Of a stretch of DNA of 64,000 nt, positions 12,100-23,074 are shown piece by piece (within the stretch, counting starts at the first letter, position 1; every line of letters starts with the position of its first letter). The notes beneath the pieces are model-generated. The model worked only from the letters and a program-made list of their open reading frames with translations, made no database searches and had not been told where the DNA came from. A program made the position numbers and the translations under genes. This DNA comes from Tricholomella constricta (lineage: Eukaryota > Basidiomycota > Agaricomycetes > Agaricales > Lyophyllaceae). Location: positions 930,001 to 994,000 of the forward strand of contig JAACJP010000011.1 of assembly GCA_013368375.1 (NCBI GenBank). The letters are read 5' to 3'.

Positions 12100-13983
12100 G
12101 ATACTTATGCCACAACGGCCAGAAAATATCCACTATGGGCTGCCCTCGAGTCGGTCAACAAATTGGGCCATTGGCCATGGTACCTTGGCCGAACAGTTCA
12201 AACAATGGGTCACCGTCACTCGAGCACTATGAACACATGAACAGTTACAAAAAAGCTGTCACACTTACTGGCCGTGAACACTTGGTCGTATTAGTACAGT
12301 ATTACAACTAAATTGTAGTAAGTGCTGGCCGTAAATTGGCTCCAAGTCCGGGCCTGTTAAGGTAGAGGCAGTACACAACCCACCACGTCACATGAGCAAA
12401 ACGTTACAAAAGCGTTACATTTCATGCTGATTCAATAATAACCTTTTTGCTGCTACGAAAGAACACAAATCCCTTCACAGTTCGACAGAAATTATGATAC
12501 TCAGGAGGACTGTGAAAGCGATAATCTAAATACTTGGAATAGACAGAGTAATTCCCGCTACTTTAGTAGTGGGTCCTGTTCTCCTGACTAGTGATTGTCA
12601 CGGGTTTCAAAACCCGTGGGGGTTTTTATCAGCAAAATGACACGGTCTTGGGCTTTCGGATTTCGTCACTTTGGCTTTTGGGGCTAGCTTTGTCTTTGAC
12701 TTTGGCTGTCTTCATGTCTTTGACTTCGATTTTTGAAGCTCTGGCTTTTTCATCGGTCTTGGGCTTTGGTTTATCCAACTCTATGCTCTTACGCTTAGTT
12801 CTAGCTCCGAAAAACTTTCGGGGCACAATTCGGATCAAATATATTTTCTACTACTGTAAGCGCCAGGGTGTGAGTAAGCTATCGCAACTTGTATGTAAAC
12901 ATCCAGCCCTACGCTTAAATGGCACTGGCATTGCCACATGGATTTATTGACGCTCGCCGGCCTAGGTCCGCACCTCGCAGTACTCTGCCCTTCATAATTG
13001 CAACATATTTGACTCACCCACCACCTAAGATCCAGTTGGGCTAAGACGTGGTAGTGAATTCTGGCAGGCTGAAGGGTAAGGCTGAGACGACATGGCAGGG
13101 CAATGTGCTTGAACACGGCAGCAAGGGATTGGCATCTGTGGATGAAGGTATGCTCTTTAAATGAATAAGATTGGGTTTAACTTACAAGGTTTTTCAGGCT
13201 GCTTCCCTCCGAGTCGGAGGTCAAGGCCCACAACTTAGAGGAGTTAAAAGTAAGTGAAGGGGGCAGCAAAGAACGATGAAATGACACAGCTGAACTTATG
13301 ACAGTATTATTCGCAATTTAACTTGGTCTTTGCATAAAATTGGTCTGTGGTCTGTGGTTCAGCATTATTGCTTGTCCCAGGTCCATAGCTCTGCTGATAA
13401 ATCACTGTTGTCCTGCTGTCTGTTCAGGGTTGTCTGTAGTTCGATCAACCCTATCAGTGGTCTGAACTGTAGTCATTTCTAGTTGTGAGAGATGTCCATG
13501 TCTGACCAAGTTAGTCTGTGGTCTGATCAGGGTCATTTATGGTTTGTGAGCACATGTCTGACCAAGTCTGTCTGTGGTCCGTGAGAGAGCAAACCTGGCT
13601 GTGGTCTGATCGGAGCTGTCTATGGTCCGTGAGAGCATGTCTGGCCAAATCTGTCTGTGGTCTGGTCGAGCTGTCTATGGTCCGTGAGAGCATATTCATA
13701 TGGTTTGTGAGCGCATGTCTGACCAAGTCTGTCTGTAGTCCATGAGAGACCAAATCTGGCTGTGGTCTGATTGGAGCTGTCTATGGTCCGTGAGAGCATG
13801 TCTGGCCAAATCTGTCTGTGGTCTGGTCGAGCTGTCTATGGTCCGTGAGAGCATGTTCATGGTCTGACATCTATTGTCAGTGTCCCTGCTTGTTCTTTTT
13901 CAGGACCGCTGCGGGTAACTTATCCATCCATCCATCCATCCTATAGTCTGAGCTCCCTACTTCTTTTCTGAGTAGCTCTTTAC
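12100..13983. other. Non-coding stretch with repeats; one possible coding remnant
   Basis: No convincing gene. At 12629-12838 the minus strand reads a short Lys/Asp/Ser-rich peptide (many KPK, SPKS and KVKD units) that could be an exon of a low-complexity protein. It has no recognisable splice partner. A short palindrome (cgggttt/aaacccg) sits at about 12600-12620. The 3' third is filled by CTGTGGTCTG-type repeats that build into the tandem repeat at 13541-13860, followed by a small CCAT microsatellite (about 13922-13940). Confidence 0.5.
13541..13860. repeat. Tandem duplication of a 161-bp unit
   Basis: Two head-to-tail copies (13541-13701 and 13702-13860) both begin ggtttgtgag and end near gagagcat. 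Each unit itself contains two related half-units built on tggtc(t/c)g(t/a)gag, so the array is a nested minisatellite. More diverged versions of the same words extend left to about 13340. Confidence 0.8.
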
Positions 13984-14013
13984 TTGCACCTCTGTCACCA
14001 TACCCTCCCCACA

Positions 14014-15885
14014 ATGCCTCCAAGTGCACTAGTGCAGGCAGCAGCCACTGACCTCTTGAATGCATTTCGAGAGCATTTCTACCAGTTCCAAAGAAAAGTA
14101 CAAAATGCAATCGACAACTCTGTGGATTCAGTTGTGCTTCGGCGCCTTGGAGATGATCTTCACCAATATTCAACATTGGTGATTGAAGTGAGTTTCATTT
14201 ATAGGCCCATTCTGAAATCTGCTCTCCATACCAATTAATGTATATTTTAGCATTCTCCCCTATTTCAACATGAAGAGCTTGCTCTCATCCAACAAAGTCC
14301 GGCTATCATGTCAAATAATATTCGATTACAATATGAAGAAAGCATCAATGAGTCTCATCATGGACGCCCAGTACTTGTTGAAACAGTTCACACAGGAAAT
14401 CAAGGAAGACCATCCATTCGGATTGATCCAGATTTTCTACGATGGGCCTATTCAATGCGCTCCACCTCATCTATTGCTAGGTTTCTTGGAGTCAGCTGGC
14501 CCATTGTTCGGGCTCAACTTCTTGAGCATGGAATTGTGCAGCCTCAAGAACAGCCTTGGACGTTATCTATGGAGTATTCATCTGACAATGTCACTTCTCC
14601 TGAAGACTGGTGGGATGAAAATCCTGATGGTTCTAATAATCCTCCTCGAATTTCCTCTTATACTGGGCTTCTCTCGACCATGACAGATGATGAACTGGAT
14701 CATCTTATCCTAGCTAGCCGTCAAACACATCCTCAGGCAGGAATTACCATGATTGATGGTTCACTTTGGAGCCAAGGCCATCGTCTTCAACGTGAACACA
14801 TTCGACAATCTCTGCATCGCATAGACCCTGTGCGAAGAATTTTTCAGCGTATCAAGATTTGTCAGTGTGTATACAATGTACCAGGTCCCAACTCACTTTG
14901 GCACCATGATGGACAGCATGGTTTGTTGATTTTGCTGATTATTGAACTTATTAGAGATTCTAAAATAACAATACAGGGCTTATTCGCTGGGGAATTGTAA
15001 TCCATGGATTCATCAACGGTTATTCTCGCCTCATTACTGCTTTGCGAGCACACAACAATAATGCAGCACAAACAGTGCTTGATCTATTTCTTTTTGCTTG
15101 CCAACTTTATAGAGTTCCGTCTCGCCTTCGAGGAGATCATGGGACGGAAAACTTGTTCGTTGCAGCATGGATGGAAACTAATCAAGGAGAACAGCATGGA
15201 TCTTATATATGGGGGAGGTAACTCAGACTCTTCGAGTACATATATCAAGCTTATAATTATCTTTAGGAGTGTTCATAATGTTCGCATTGAACGGCTATGG
15301 GTTGACGTTACTGCTCAAGTTGGCTCTACATGGGCAGATTTCTTCACTACACTGGAGATGCACCATGGCCTTGATATCAACAATGCTGCTCATATCTGGC
15401 TATTGCACTTGCTATTTCTTGATAGCATTAATGCTCAGCTCACCTCCTTTGTTGAGAGCTGGAACCAGCATCGGATGCAGATTCGAGGAGGACCCAATCG
15501 CTCGCCTGCAGACATGTTTGGATTTGACATGTTTGTACATGGTGTTCGAGGAAGTCAGCTTTCTTCACATGAGGAGATGTCGGAGGAGGAACTTGAAGTA
15601 TATGGCATAGATTGGGAGGGACTTCGAGACGACCGATTGCTCCGATCAAGGAACAGCAATAATCTTACCACAGAGGAAGCAGAATCATGGTTAGGTCGCA
15701 GAGGGCCACCTGAACACCTCAATGAAGTTTCACTTCATGCTCCTGAGCCTATTTTTGGAGATAGTGATCTTCAAGAGTTATATAGAGGGCTTTCACAGTT
15801 TGTTGGACTATCAGATGAAGGAGCACTTCAGCTCTGGAATCATGGGCTAGCATTGACAAGGAGGATGTATTTAAATATCTTTTAG
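14014..15885 (+). CDS. Integrase-type (DDE) transposase, four exons, apparently intact
   Basis: Transposase with a retroviral-integrase-like core, of a kind common in agaricomycete genomes. Exons are 14014-14187, 14251-14920, 14977-15217 and 15267-15885. The three introns (63, 56 and 49 nt) are GT..AG and all phases agree, giving 567 aa without a stop. The acidic triad is visible only after splicing: WHHDGQ (split by intron 2), RGDHGTEN, and VRIERLW, with 34 residues between the second Asp and the Glu. Start: first ATG of the open exon (MPPSALV). The gene ends 19 bp from the convergent gene at 15905. I could not locate terminal inverted repeats. Confidence 0.82.
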
Positions 15886-15904
15886 CTTGTATACATGAAG
15901 TGGT

Positions 15905-17327
15905 CTAGTATTCTGTCAACTTTAGCCTATTATGAACATCGTCCCAAGAGTGCTCATCTGCAGTGTCCATAATTGGAGACCTACCAAGCCCATTCAAGTT
16001 AGGAAAGACCATCCTAAGATATCCTGCAATCTGCGTCGAAGTTGCGACAATAGGCTTTGTGCTATCACCCAAATGGATGATCGAGGGTTTAGAAAAAGTT
16101 GGCAAAGATGAGATTCCTGTAAGGTCCATGCAAAAGAGAATCTCCAACGATTTGAGATTTTTCAGATCAAACGCAAGACGTATGATATCTGATAAATGCA
16201 TTAATGGGAAATGCTCGTCCTGGTCGCAGTTGTTGTTGGATGTGGCCAGTGCAAGGTGAGTCAAATTAGGCCAAAGAGTTGAAAATGACAGAGTTGGAGG
16301 GATTATGAAGGGTTTGAATAATTCAGGAGGATTGAGCTGTAAGATCTATAGCTGAGTACAGTGGCGGATGAGTTGGAGGATAGAGAGAATGTCGACAGGA
16401 ATAGCAGAATCTAGATTCATATCACCAGGCCCGTCCATTTTCCATGCGTCCAGTATGAGAGTCTGAAGAGCAGTGAAATGCTGAATCGAAAGAGGGATAA
16501 TGCTGGATTTGACCTCAACCTGCTCCACCTCATCCGAATAAATCCCCTCCAAATCACCAGATGCCTCTTCATCAGCCTCCTCCAGGTCATCAGAAAACTC
16601 TTCAAAAATTTCCTCCAGTTCTTCATCGTCCTTTATCACATCTGTAAAATGCAGCGTAAGATCCTTCAGGTGTAAGACCTTCAGGCATTGGATCATCGCT
16701 ACGAAGTCATGCATATAGCCTGTCAAAAAAGCCTTTTCCAGAGATGGTAGAAAGTAGAATGGTGGAGGCGCAGGAAGGTGGATATTGTCATTATGCGCAA
16801 ACTGTATCATGAGATTGTTCAATGATGGAATGACTCCAAGATATTTCCAGAGTGGGCTAGGAATGTCGTTGGGATATATCAACTGAACGGATTGGCCTCC
16901 AAGCATTCCAGACAAGATATCTGACTCCTCAAGATAGGTGAAGTTGTGCAGCTGGCCAGGTTTGGAGGCTAAAGCATCCATGATGCGGGATAGAAGCTTC
17001 CCATCCAGGTAAACTTTAGTGCGAGGGGCATGCCTCCATGATCTCCATGATGGTGTGCCTAGTTGCAGAGTGTCCATAGCAGATCCATAATATTGAATCT
17101 GTTCAATAGTGTTGGTTTGTAAAAGTCCTGTGGATACCTGACAATATCATGGGCATGGAGAAGTTAAATGAGAAGGTGAAACATACCAGAGTCTTTGTTC
17201 CAAATCGACCTTGTTGAAGTTCCCAAGAGTGGTCAGGCAAGAGGCGTAGTAGGGGGATAAAGCTCTGTTGCTGGCTCCAAAGTAGACCCAGAGCAATGTC
17301 TCTCATAGCCTTGGAGGAGAGGGCCAT
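15905..17327 (-). pseudogene. F-box/LRR-like protein gene, decayed
   Basis: Exon 1 (17327-17187) starts MALSSKAMRDIALGLLW, resembling the beginning of fungal F-box-type leucine-rich proteins. An intron at 17138-17186 (49 nt, GTATGT..CAG) joins in phase to an exon running to 15905. That exon has repeated LxxLxL-like patterns and an acidic stretch (DDEELEEIFEEF). An in-frame TAG at 16346-16348 breaks the frame just before another LRR-like segment that continues in the same frame to 15905. A palindrome with a TATA-like centre lies only 4 bp upstream of the start, which is odd for a promoter. Assignment as F-box-like is by general appearance only. Confidence 0.5.
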
Positions 17328-17330
17328 GTT

Positions 17331-17452
17331 CCAAGTTCTATTTATAGAACTTGGTCTTTCTACTCCAAGAGCGCAGTGTGGGAAAATGTTGGATCAATTT
17401 TGATAATCAGTGATGATGTTTGGTTCTGAATCCTGATGCTATCATTGATTCC
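17331..17452. repeat. Member of a ~110-bp repeat family (inverted copy at 42437-42565)
   Basis: It contains the perfect palindrome arms CCAAGTTCTA/TAGAACTTGG (17331-17354) around an AT-rich centre, then a unique-looking 88-bp stretch from actccaagag to gattcc. The reverse complement of nearly all of it is present at 42437-42565. The 3' part recurs in direct orientation at 23334-23397, continued at 24397-24420 beyond an inserted transposon. Confidence 0.85.
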
Positions 17453-17711
17453 TGTTGGACATATCATCTCCTCCATGACCGTTCCATGTGACTACCACGT
17501 GACTCGTCCACTTCATCGCGTCCTCGTCCACATACGTACCTCAGCTGTCTACTATCATTCTCTGACACTGAGCGTACGTATTCCTCATTCCATACCTATT
17601 ATTTACTTATACTTATCATATACTAGTTCGCTACACGCGTCCTAGGTAATACACAGCTGTCTACTATCATTCTCTGACACTGAGCTTCGCTACACGCATC
17701 CTAGGTCAACA
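17453..17711 (+). repeat. 5' LTR of the Copia element
   Basis: 259 bp. It contains an internal direct repeat of tgtctactatcattctctgacactgagc at two places; the same pair is present in the 3' LTR. Confidence 0.95.
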
Positions 17712-17723
17712 GGTTATGGGCCC
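17712..17723 (+). other. Primer-binding site matching the initiator tRNA-Met anticodon arm
   Basis: GGTTATGGGCCC starts at the first base after the LTR. It is complementary to the anticodon stem-loop of eukaryotic initiator tRNA-Met (GGGCCCATAACC), not to a tRNA 3' CCA end. This is the half-tRNA priming known for Drosophila copia. Confidence 0.85.
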
Positions 17724-17777
17724 CGCGCGTCTTTAATTGCGCATATATCTTCTTAGAATCGCAAGCCATCCCGGAAA

Positions 17778-20700
17778 ATGTCCACCGATCGTCCTCTTCC
17801 GTTTCCTCCACGAACATCGTCTCGTCAATCAGACTCATTTCGTCAGACCAGCTCCCATATCTCGTTTGGCTCGCACCATCCTTCCCAACAAGACACTATG
17901 CCTCTCTCAAGGTCCAAAGAAGAAGTCCCTGCTCTACAGTCAAATGTTCCCCATGTTCGGGCATCTCGCAACGTCAGTGAAAGTGTTCAACCCATTAATT
18001 CGCAACAGCCGCCTCCTCTGGAGCATCATCAGCAGACTGCATACCATCCAACGGCATATCCAGCATTGTCTACACATATTCCCACCGCATCCCACCCTAA
18101 TCTGGCTTCGTTACCTTCGAATGGCACGCATACATTCACCCCTCTCGCTCAATATTACCTACCACCGCCGATGCACTCGGCTCAGCCTGGGGGTGTCCCT
18201 CATCCTTCATATTACTACAATCCGATGCCAACGGTCTCTGCCCCCCCTCAATACACTGTTCCTAACGCCCCTCTGGCTCCCGCCCATTATAATCTCCAGA
18301 ATCCTTACGGTGTGCCGAACCCTCCTGCCGCTCCAATGCCACCTCCTGCTTTGCACCCTCCTCCGGTACCAAACCCGCCTCTGGTTGCGAATCCTGGTCC
18401 AACTCCTTCGAGACACGTTCCAGCTCCTCCACGTACTCCGTTGCCCCGCCCTCCCTCTCGTACCGCATCTTCTCCCGATCATGAAGATACACGACTGCCT
18501 AACACCGCTCACATTCCCTTGCTGACTGGGAAACACGACTGGGGGCCTTGGTCATCTGCTGTCGAACTTACCCTTGATAATTTATACCTTACCGATCATA
18601 TTTCGGACCCACCTGCGCCGGGCTCTCCCTGGGATCCCAGCTTAATTCCCTCTTATCCTCCAATCGTCGATCGACTCTCAACAGCTGATGAAATCAGGGC
18701 CTGGCGTTATTGGTGGCAACGCGATGGACAAGCTCGCCACATTCTTTTATCTCGTCTTTCGGGTACGGTCCAGAACAGCCTACCGGGCTTCGGTCGCGTT
18801 TCTGGTGTTAAGCTCCCTGCTCGGGATATCCTGGCCAAGCTCCGGCTTCTCTACGGGATCGGCGACTGGACGTCTGCTCAGGTCATCAAGACTCGACTCC
18901 GTAATCTTTCGTATGGATCGAATCGTGTCCTGGAGTTTATCACGGCTTGGCGCAACGGGATTAACCAACTTGAATCTGCTGGTTTTCCGTGGGACCTACG
19001 GGATGGCCTATCGGCTTTCCTTGACCGTTTCCCGTTTGCCAACCACCATCTTGTCGAACTTAGCGCATATAGGAAACTTCTGCGCAGTCCAGTCTCGTCT
19101 TTGCCTCCCTACAACACCGTTTTTCAAGACTTCCAGGACGTCGAAATCAACTATCAGCGCCTCCATCCTCGTCCTCGCCCTCAACCCAATAACTCAACCC
19201 CTCGTCAATCCTTCAATACCAATCCTTCTCAACTCCCGGCGACCACTGCCTCATTATCGCCTCCACCACCTTCTTCCTCCAATCCTGCTCCGCGTACTCG
19301 TCCTGTCGTACCCAACACGAATCCGAATCAAGGCTGGCGTTCAAACATTGGTCCCTCTGGGGGTGCACAGCAACGGCCTACTCAGGCCTTACTTGCTGAC
19401 GGTCAAGATCAATCGGTCGATCCGGGCGTTGAAGGCGAAGACGATTATACTACCATTCCCCCCTGTGATCCCGACCCCCCGTTACTTGATACTGCTCCCC
19501 CATCCGTATTTGCTGGAATTTCTGTAGCTGCCTCGCCCAATACGATGTTCTTTGACGCTTATTTTCCTTTGCGTCACGATCAACCTCAAGCAACTACTGA
19601 TCCTCTTGCTCTTATATCCTACTCTCAACCTTACAACTGCCTTCTCGATTCCGGATGCAGCAGCCATATCTTCAATAAACGCGAGGTCTTCTGGAGCTAT
19701 GACACCTCCACCGCTACCTCTGTCCTCACGGCAAATTCTGGTTCTCTCGATGCGCTTGCCCGTGGCGAGGTTCGGCTTCGGGTGAACTGTATTGATGGGA
19801 ACTCGGTGGTACTTTGTCTTCGCGACTGTCTCCATGCTCCCTCGTGTCCCATTAATCTCCTTTCTGTGGGCTCTCTAACGAATCGTGGGATTGAATTCGA
19901 CTGGCGACCTGGAGCTCATACTTTTCTCCGCTTTCCCAAAGATCATCCCGCCTTCGCCAACTCCACGTTTCTCGCCGATGTCTTTCATCACCTTTCCTTC
20001 TTGCGGTGTGAATTTATTTATCCCGACAAGACGACGCCATCTCTCATAGCAACTCCTCCCGCTACTCCTACTCCTTCACTTCCACCTGTAGCGGCACCTG
20101 TCTTTGAACGCATCCGCGAGACCCCTGAACTCTGGCATCGTCGACTCGGTCATATCGGCCTAGATGCTACACGTGCGGTACTGTTGAAGGATTATGCGAC
20201 TGGCGTCAAATGGGAAGGTACATTTGAACATACCCATTGCATACCCTGCCTTATCGGCAAATATCCTCAACGACCATACACTCACAATCAACACCGAGCC
20301 TCGCAGACTTGCGAACTTCTCCATATTGATACCTGCAGTCCGTTTCCCGTCGCCACTCCCCAAAAACAGCGCTATTTTTTCAGTATTCTTGACGACTATT
20401 CCAACTGGGGCCTTACCGATCTTATGGCTCATAAGAACGAGGCCTTTATGATCTACAAGACGACTGAAGCTGCTTGGGAACTCCAATCCGGGAATCGTGT
20501 TCGTGCCATTCGCTGCGATGGCGCTAAGGAATTTATTCTTGGGAAATTCGCTAGTCACCTTCGTTCTCGTGGTATTCAGCATCAGATCACTGCTGAATAT
20601 GCGCACCAGCAAAACGGTAAAATTGAGCGTTATATACGAACCATTGAAGATGGTGCTCAGGCCATGCTTGCGGACGCTCGACTCCCGCCCTCGTTCCTGG

Positions 20701-23009
20701 GTGACGCGATTCTTACCTATCAGTATCTCCTTAATCGCACTCCCACCTCCACTCTTCCTCTTAACGTCACCCCTCATGAAGCCTTCCGATCCACGAAGCC
20801 CGACTTATCGCATCTTCGAGTATGGGGGTGCCAATGTTTTGTTGCCATTCCTCCGGAACTGCGGACTAAAGGCGGACCTCGTCGTTTCGAAGCCATCTTT
20901 GTGGGCTATACCGAAGGTCGGGAAGGCTGGCGGGTTCGAGACCTTAACGGTCGCTACCACTTTACTCGTGATGCGATATTCAATGAGTCTACTCCGGGCC
21001 ATGTCGTGCCTTCTCGCGGTAAAGATTTTCCTGAGCCCGTCCCTCTTCCTTCCTACCTACCTCCGCCTCCTTCGCCCCGATCTCAGCGCACCACTAAACC
21101 CACCGATAAAGGCCTTGCATACCAGGAAGCCATCAAAGCCAAGAACAATCGCACTAAGACCCCTCGCGCGAACCTTACTGCTGAATCGACCCCTGGACTA
21201 TCCCCCACCATGCTCAATGACTTCGTCTCCTTCACATCTGCCGAGGATTTCATCGTACCTGACTCATACTCTTCCCTCGTTGACTCTGAGGCTCGCGTAC
21301 TCCACGAATACTGTATGGGTGCCACGACGGCCTCTTCAAAATTCTACCAATCACGGAACTTTGATCTCAATAAGGCCCCTGAATCTCAACGGGAAGCGTA
21401 CAGTCGACCTGATGCTGATGTCTGGCGAGCTGCAGAACGCCGCGAACTTGACAGCCTTCTCGAAAAGTGCGTCTTCGAGGAAGCTACTTTACCTGCGGGC
21501 CGAAATGCTATCGGACTTGTCTGGGTTTATGCGTATAAACGTAATCCTGATGGCTCTATCATCAGAGGGAAGGAAAAGGCACGACTATGCGCTCAAGGGT
21601 TTAGTCAACGACCTGACGACTTTGGCGAGACTTACGCTCCTGTCGCGAAACTCACGAGCATTCGTGTGGTCCTCGCTTTCGCAAATCATCATGGCCTTGA
21701 AGTATTGAGTTTTGATGTCAAAACGGCCTTTCTCCACGCCCTTGTCGGTACTATCATTTACACTCGACAAATCCCTGGCTACCCGCATCGCAATCGTGCT
21801 TTGGTTTATCGCCTTCTTCGTGCTCTCTATGGTTTACGTCAATCAGCGTATGAATTCTATATGCTTCTATGGAAACTGCTTGAGGCCCTCGGCCTAGTAC
21901 GATGCGAAGTCGATCATGGTGTTTTCTTCGGCCGCTGGTCTTCCCCTCCTTCTCCCGAAATCCCTATGCCCGAAGATGGTTCAGACCTCATCCTCGTTGT
22001 CCCCATCCATGTCGACAACGGCCTCGCTGCCACCAACTCTTTGCCATTGTACAGATGGTTCCTTGCTGGTCTCGCTAAACGCATTGAGGTTGTGGATATG
22101 GGGCCCGCGGAACTTTATCTCGGCATTCGAATCATTCGAGATCGCCCAGCTCGTCGCCTTTGGCTTTCCCAGAAGGCTTATATCGTCGACCTCCTTCAAA
22201 CCTGGAAGATGGAAGAATGCGCTCCCCTCTCTGTTCCTCTTCGTAACAAACTCTCCTCGCTCCCTCCTGCTCCTTCGAATGCCTGCCCTGACATTGCCGA
22301 TGAAGACCTTACCAATACCTTCCAGCGTCTTGTCAGTTCACTCATCTATCTTGCTGTTTGTTCTCGCCCGGACATTGCTTATGCAGCGATGGCTCTTGGC
22401 AAATACAATAGCAAGCCTTCTCGCGCGCACATGCTCGCTGCAAAGGGAGTTCTTCGCTACCTAAAAGGAACACTGGACCTCGCGTTGGGCTACGGTACTC
22501 GCGTCGATGCGTCTCCAGATACTCAGGTTTTCGTAAATCGTGGTTGCGGTTATTCCGACGCTGACTGGGCCTCCGACGAGACTGATCGAAAGAGCATTTC
22601 CGGTTACTGTTTCTTTTACCACAATGCCCTCGTTAGTTGGTCTGCCGTCGGTCAACGCACCATTTCCTTATCCTCAACTGAATCCGAATACTACGCTTTA
22701 GCTCATGCCATGAAAGAGGCCCTCTGGCTCCGCCTCCTCCTCTCGACCCTTTCCTTCCCAGTACCAAAGCCGTTTCCGCTCTTGTGCGACAATCAGGCTG
22801 CTGGCTGCATCGCGTCTTCTTCCACTACTTCCTCCCGTTCTAAGCACATCGATATCCGATATCACTTCATTCGGGAACACATTAGCTCTGGCGATTTTTC
22901 TACCGTATGGATTTCTACGCAAGAAATGACCGCCGACATTATGACTAAACCTCTGGTCTTGGAGATTTTCTCCCGTCATCGGAAAAATCTTGGTCTTGTT
23001 TCTATCTGA
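17778..23009 (+). CDS. Copia gag-pol polyprotein, intact, 1743 aa
   Basis: Polyprotein for all functions of the element. A Pro-rich N-terminal gag is followed by a gag core (about residues 245-480) and protease LLDSGCSSH (about 620). Next come the pre-integrase HHCC zinc region (WHRRLGH..CIPC, about 785-830), integrase with D,D,E (LLHIDT, RCDGAKEF, NGKIERY; 850-1010) and the Copia-type RT from about 1230 with SFDVKTAFLH. RNase H follows with YSDADWASD and SSTESEYYAL (1590-1720). The RT active-site box reads HVDN instead of the usual YVDD (22008-22019). There is no internal stop or frameshift. The ATG at 17778 is the first in the frame after the primer site. Confidence 0.95.
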   Translation: MSTDRPLPFPPRTSSRQSDSFRQTSSHISFGSHHPSQQDTMPLSRSKEEVPALQSNVPHVRASRNVSESVQPINSQQPPPLEHHQQTAYHPTAYPALSTHIPTASHPNLASLPSNGTHTFTPLAQYYLPPPMHSAQPGGVPHPSYYYNPMPTVSAPPQYTVPNAPLAPAHYNLQNPYGVPNPPAAPMPPPALHPPPVPNPPLVANPGPTPSRHVPAPPRTPLPRPPSRTASSPDHEDTRLPNTAHIPLLTGKHDWGPWSSAVELTLDNLYLTDHISDPPAPGSPWDPSLIPSYPPIVDRLSTADEIRAWRYWWQRDGQARHILLSRLSGTVQNSLPGFGRVSGVKLPARDILAKLRLLYGIGDWTSAQVIKTRLRNLSYGSNRVLEFITAWRNGINQLESAGFPWDLRDGLSAFLDRFPFANHHLVELSAYRKLLRSPVSSLPPYNTVFQDFQDVEINYQRLHPRPRPQPNNSTPRQSFNTNPSQLPATTASLSPPPPSSSNPAPRTRPVVPNTNPNQGWRSNIGPSGGAQQRPTQALLADGQDQSVDPGVEGEDDYTTIPPCDPDPPLLDTAPPSVFAGISVAASPNTMFFDAYFPLRHDQPQATTDPLALISYSQPYNCLLDSGCSSHIFNKREVFWSYDTSTATSVLTANSGSLDALARGEVRLRVNCIDGNSVVLCLRDCLHAPSCPINLLSVGSLTNRGIEFDWRPGAHTFLRFPKDHPAFANSTFLADVFHHLSFLRCEFIYPDKTTPSLIATPPATPTPSLPPVAAPVFERIRETPELWHRRLGHIGLDATRAVLLKDYATGVKWEGTFEHTHCIPCLIGKYPQRPYTHNQHRASQTCELLHIDTCSPFPVATPQKQRYFFSILDDYSNWGLTDLMAHKNEAFMIYKTTEAAWELQSGNRVRAIRCDGAKEFILGKFASHLRSRGIQHQITAEYAHQQNGKIERYIRTIEDGAQAMLADARLPPSFLGDAILTYQYLLNRTPTSTLPLNVTPHEAFRSTKPDLSHLRVWGCQCFVAIPPELRTKGGPRRFEAIFVGYTEGREGWRVRDLNGRYHFTRDAIFNESTPGHVVPSRGKDFPEPVPLPSYLPPPPSPRSQRTTKPTDKGLAYQEAIKAKNNRTKTPRANLTAESTPGLSPTMLNDFVSFTSAEDFIVPDSYSSLVDSEARVLHEYCMGATTASSKFYQSRNFDLNKAPESQREAYSRPDADVWRAAERRELDSLLEKCVFEEATLPAGRNAIGLVWVYAYKRNPDGSIIRGKEKARLCAQGFSQRPDDFGETYAPVAKLTSIRVVLAFANHHGLEVLSFDVKTAFLHALVGTIIYTRQIPGYPHRNRALVYRLLRALYGLRQSAYEFYMLLWKLLEALGLVRCEVDHGVFFGRWSSPPSPEIPMPEDGSDLILVVPIHVDNGLAATNSLPLYRWFLAGLAKRIEVVDMGPAELYLGIRIIRDRPARRLWLSQKAYIVDLLQTWKMEECAPLSVPLRNKLSSLPPAPSNACPDIADEDLTNTFQRLVSSLIYLAVCSRPDIAYAAMALGKYNSKPSRAHMLAAKGVLRYLKGTLDLALGYGTRVDASPDTQVFVNRGCGYSDADWASDETDRKSISGYCFFYHNALVSWSAVGQRTISLSSTESEYYALAHAMKEALWLRLLLSTLSFPVPKPFPLLCDNQAAGCIASSSTTSSRSKHIDIRYHFIREHISSGDFSTVWISTQEMTADIMTKPLVLEIFSRHRKNLGLVSI

Positions 23010-23074
23010 TTTACCACCTTTCCTCACTTCCTTTCGTTGTCCATTTTACGGTCCTTTCGTCTTTGAAGGGGGTG

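Noticed and set aside
12591..12950. Plus-strand hydrophobic ORF
   Set aside because: Antisense shadow of a Lys/Asp-rich stretch; leucine and phenylalanine come from ctt/ttt complement codons.
13500..13870. CRISPR-like array
   Set aside because: Units are contiguous and diverging, without unique spacers; this is a eukaryotic minisatellite.
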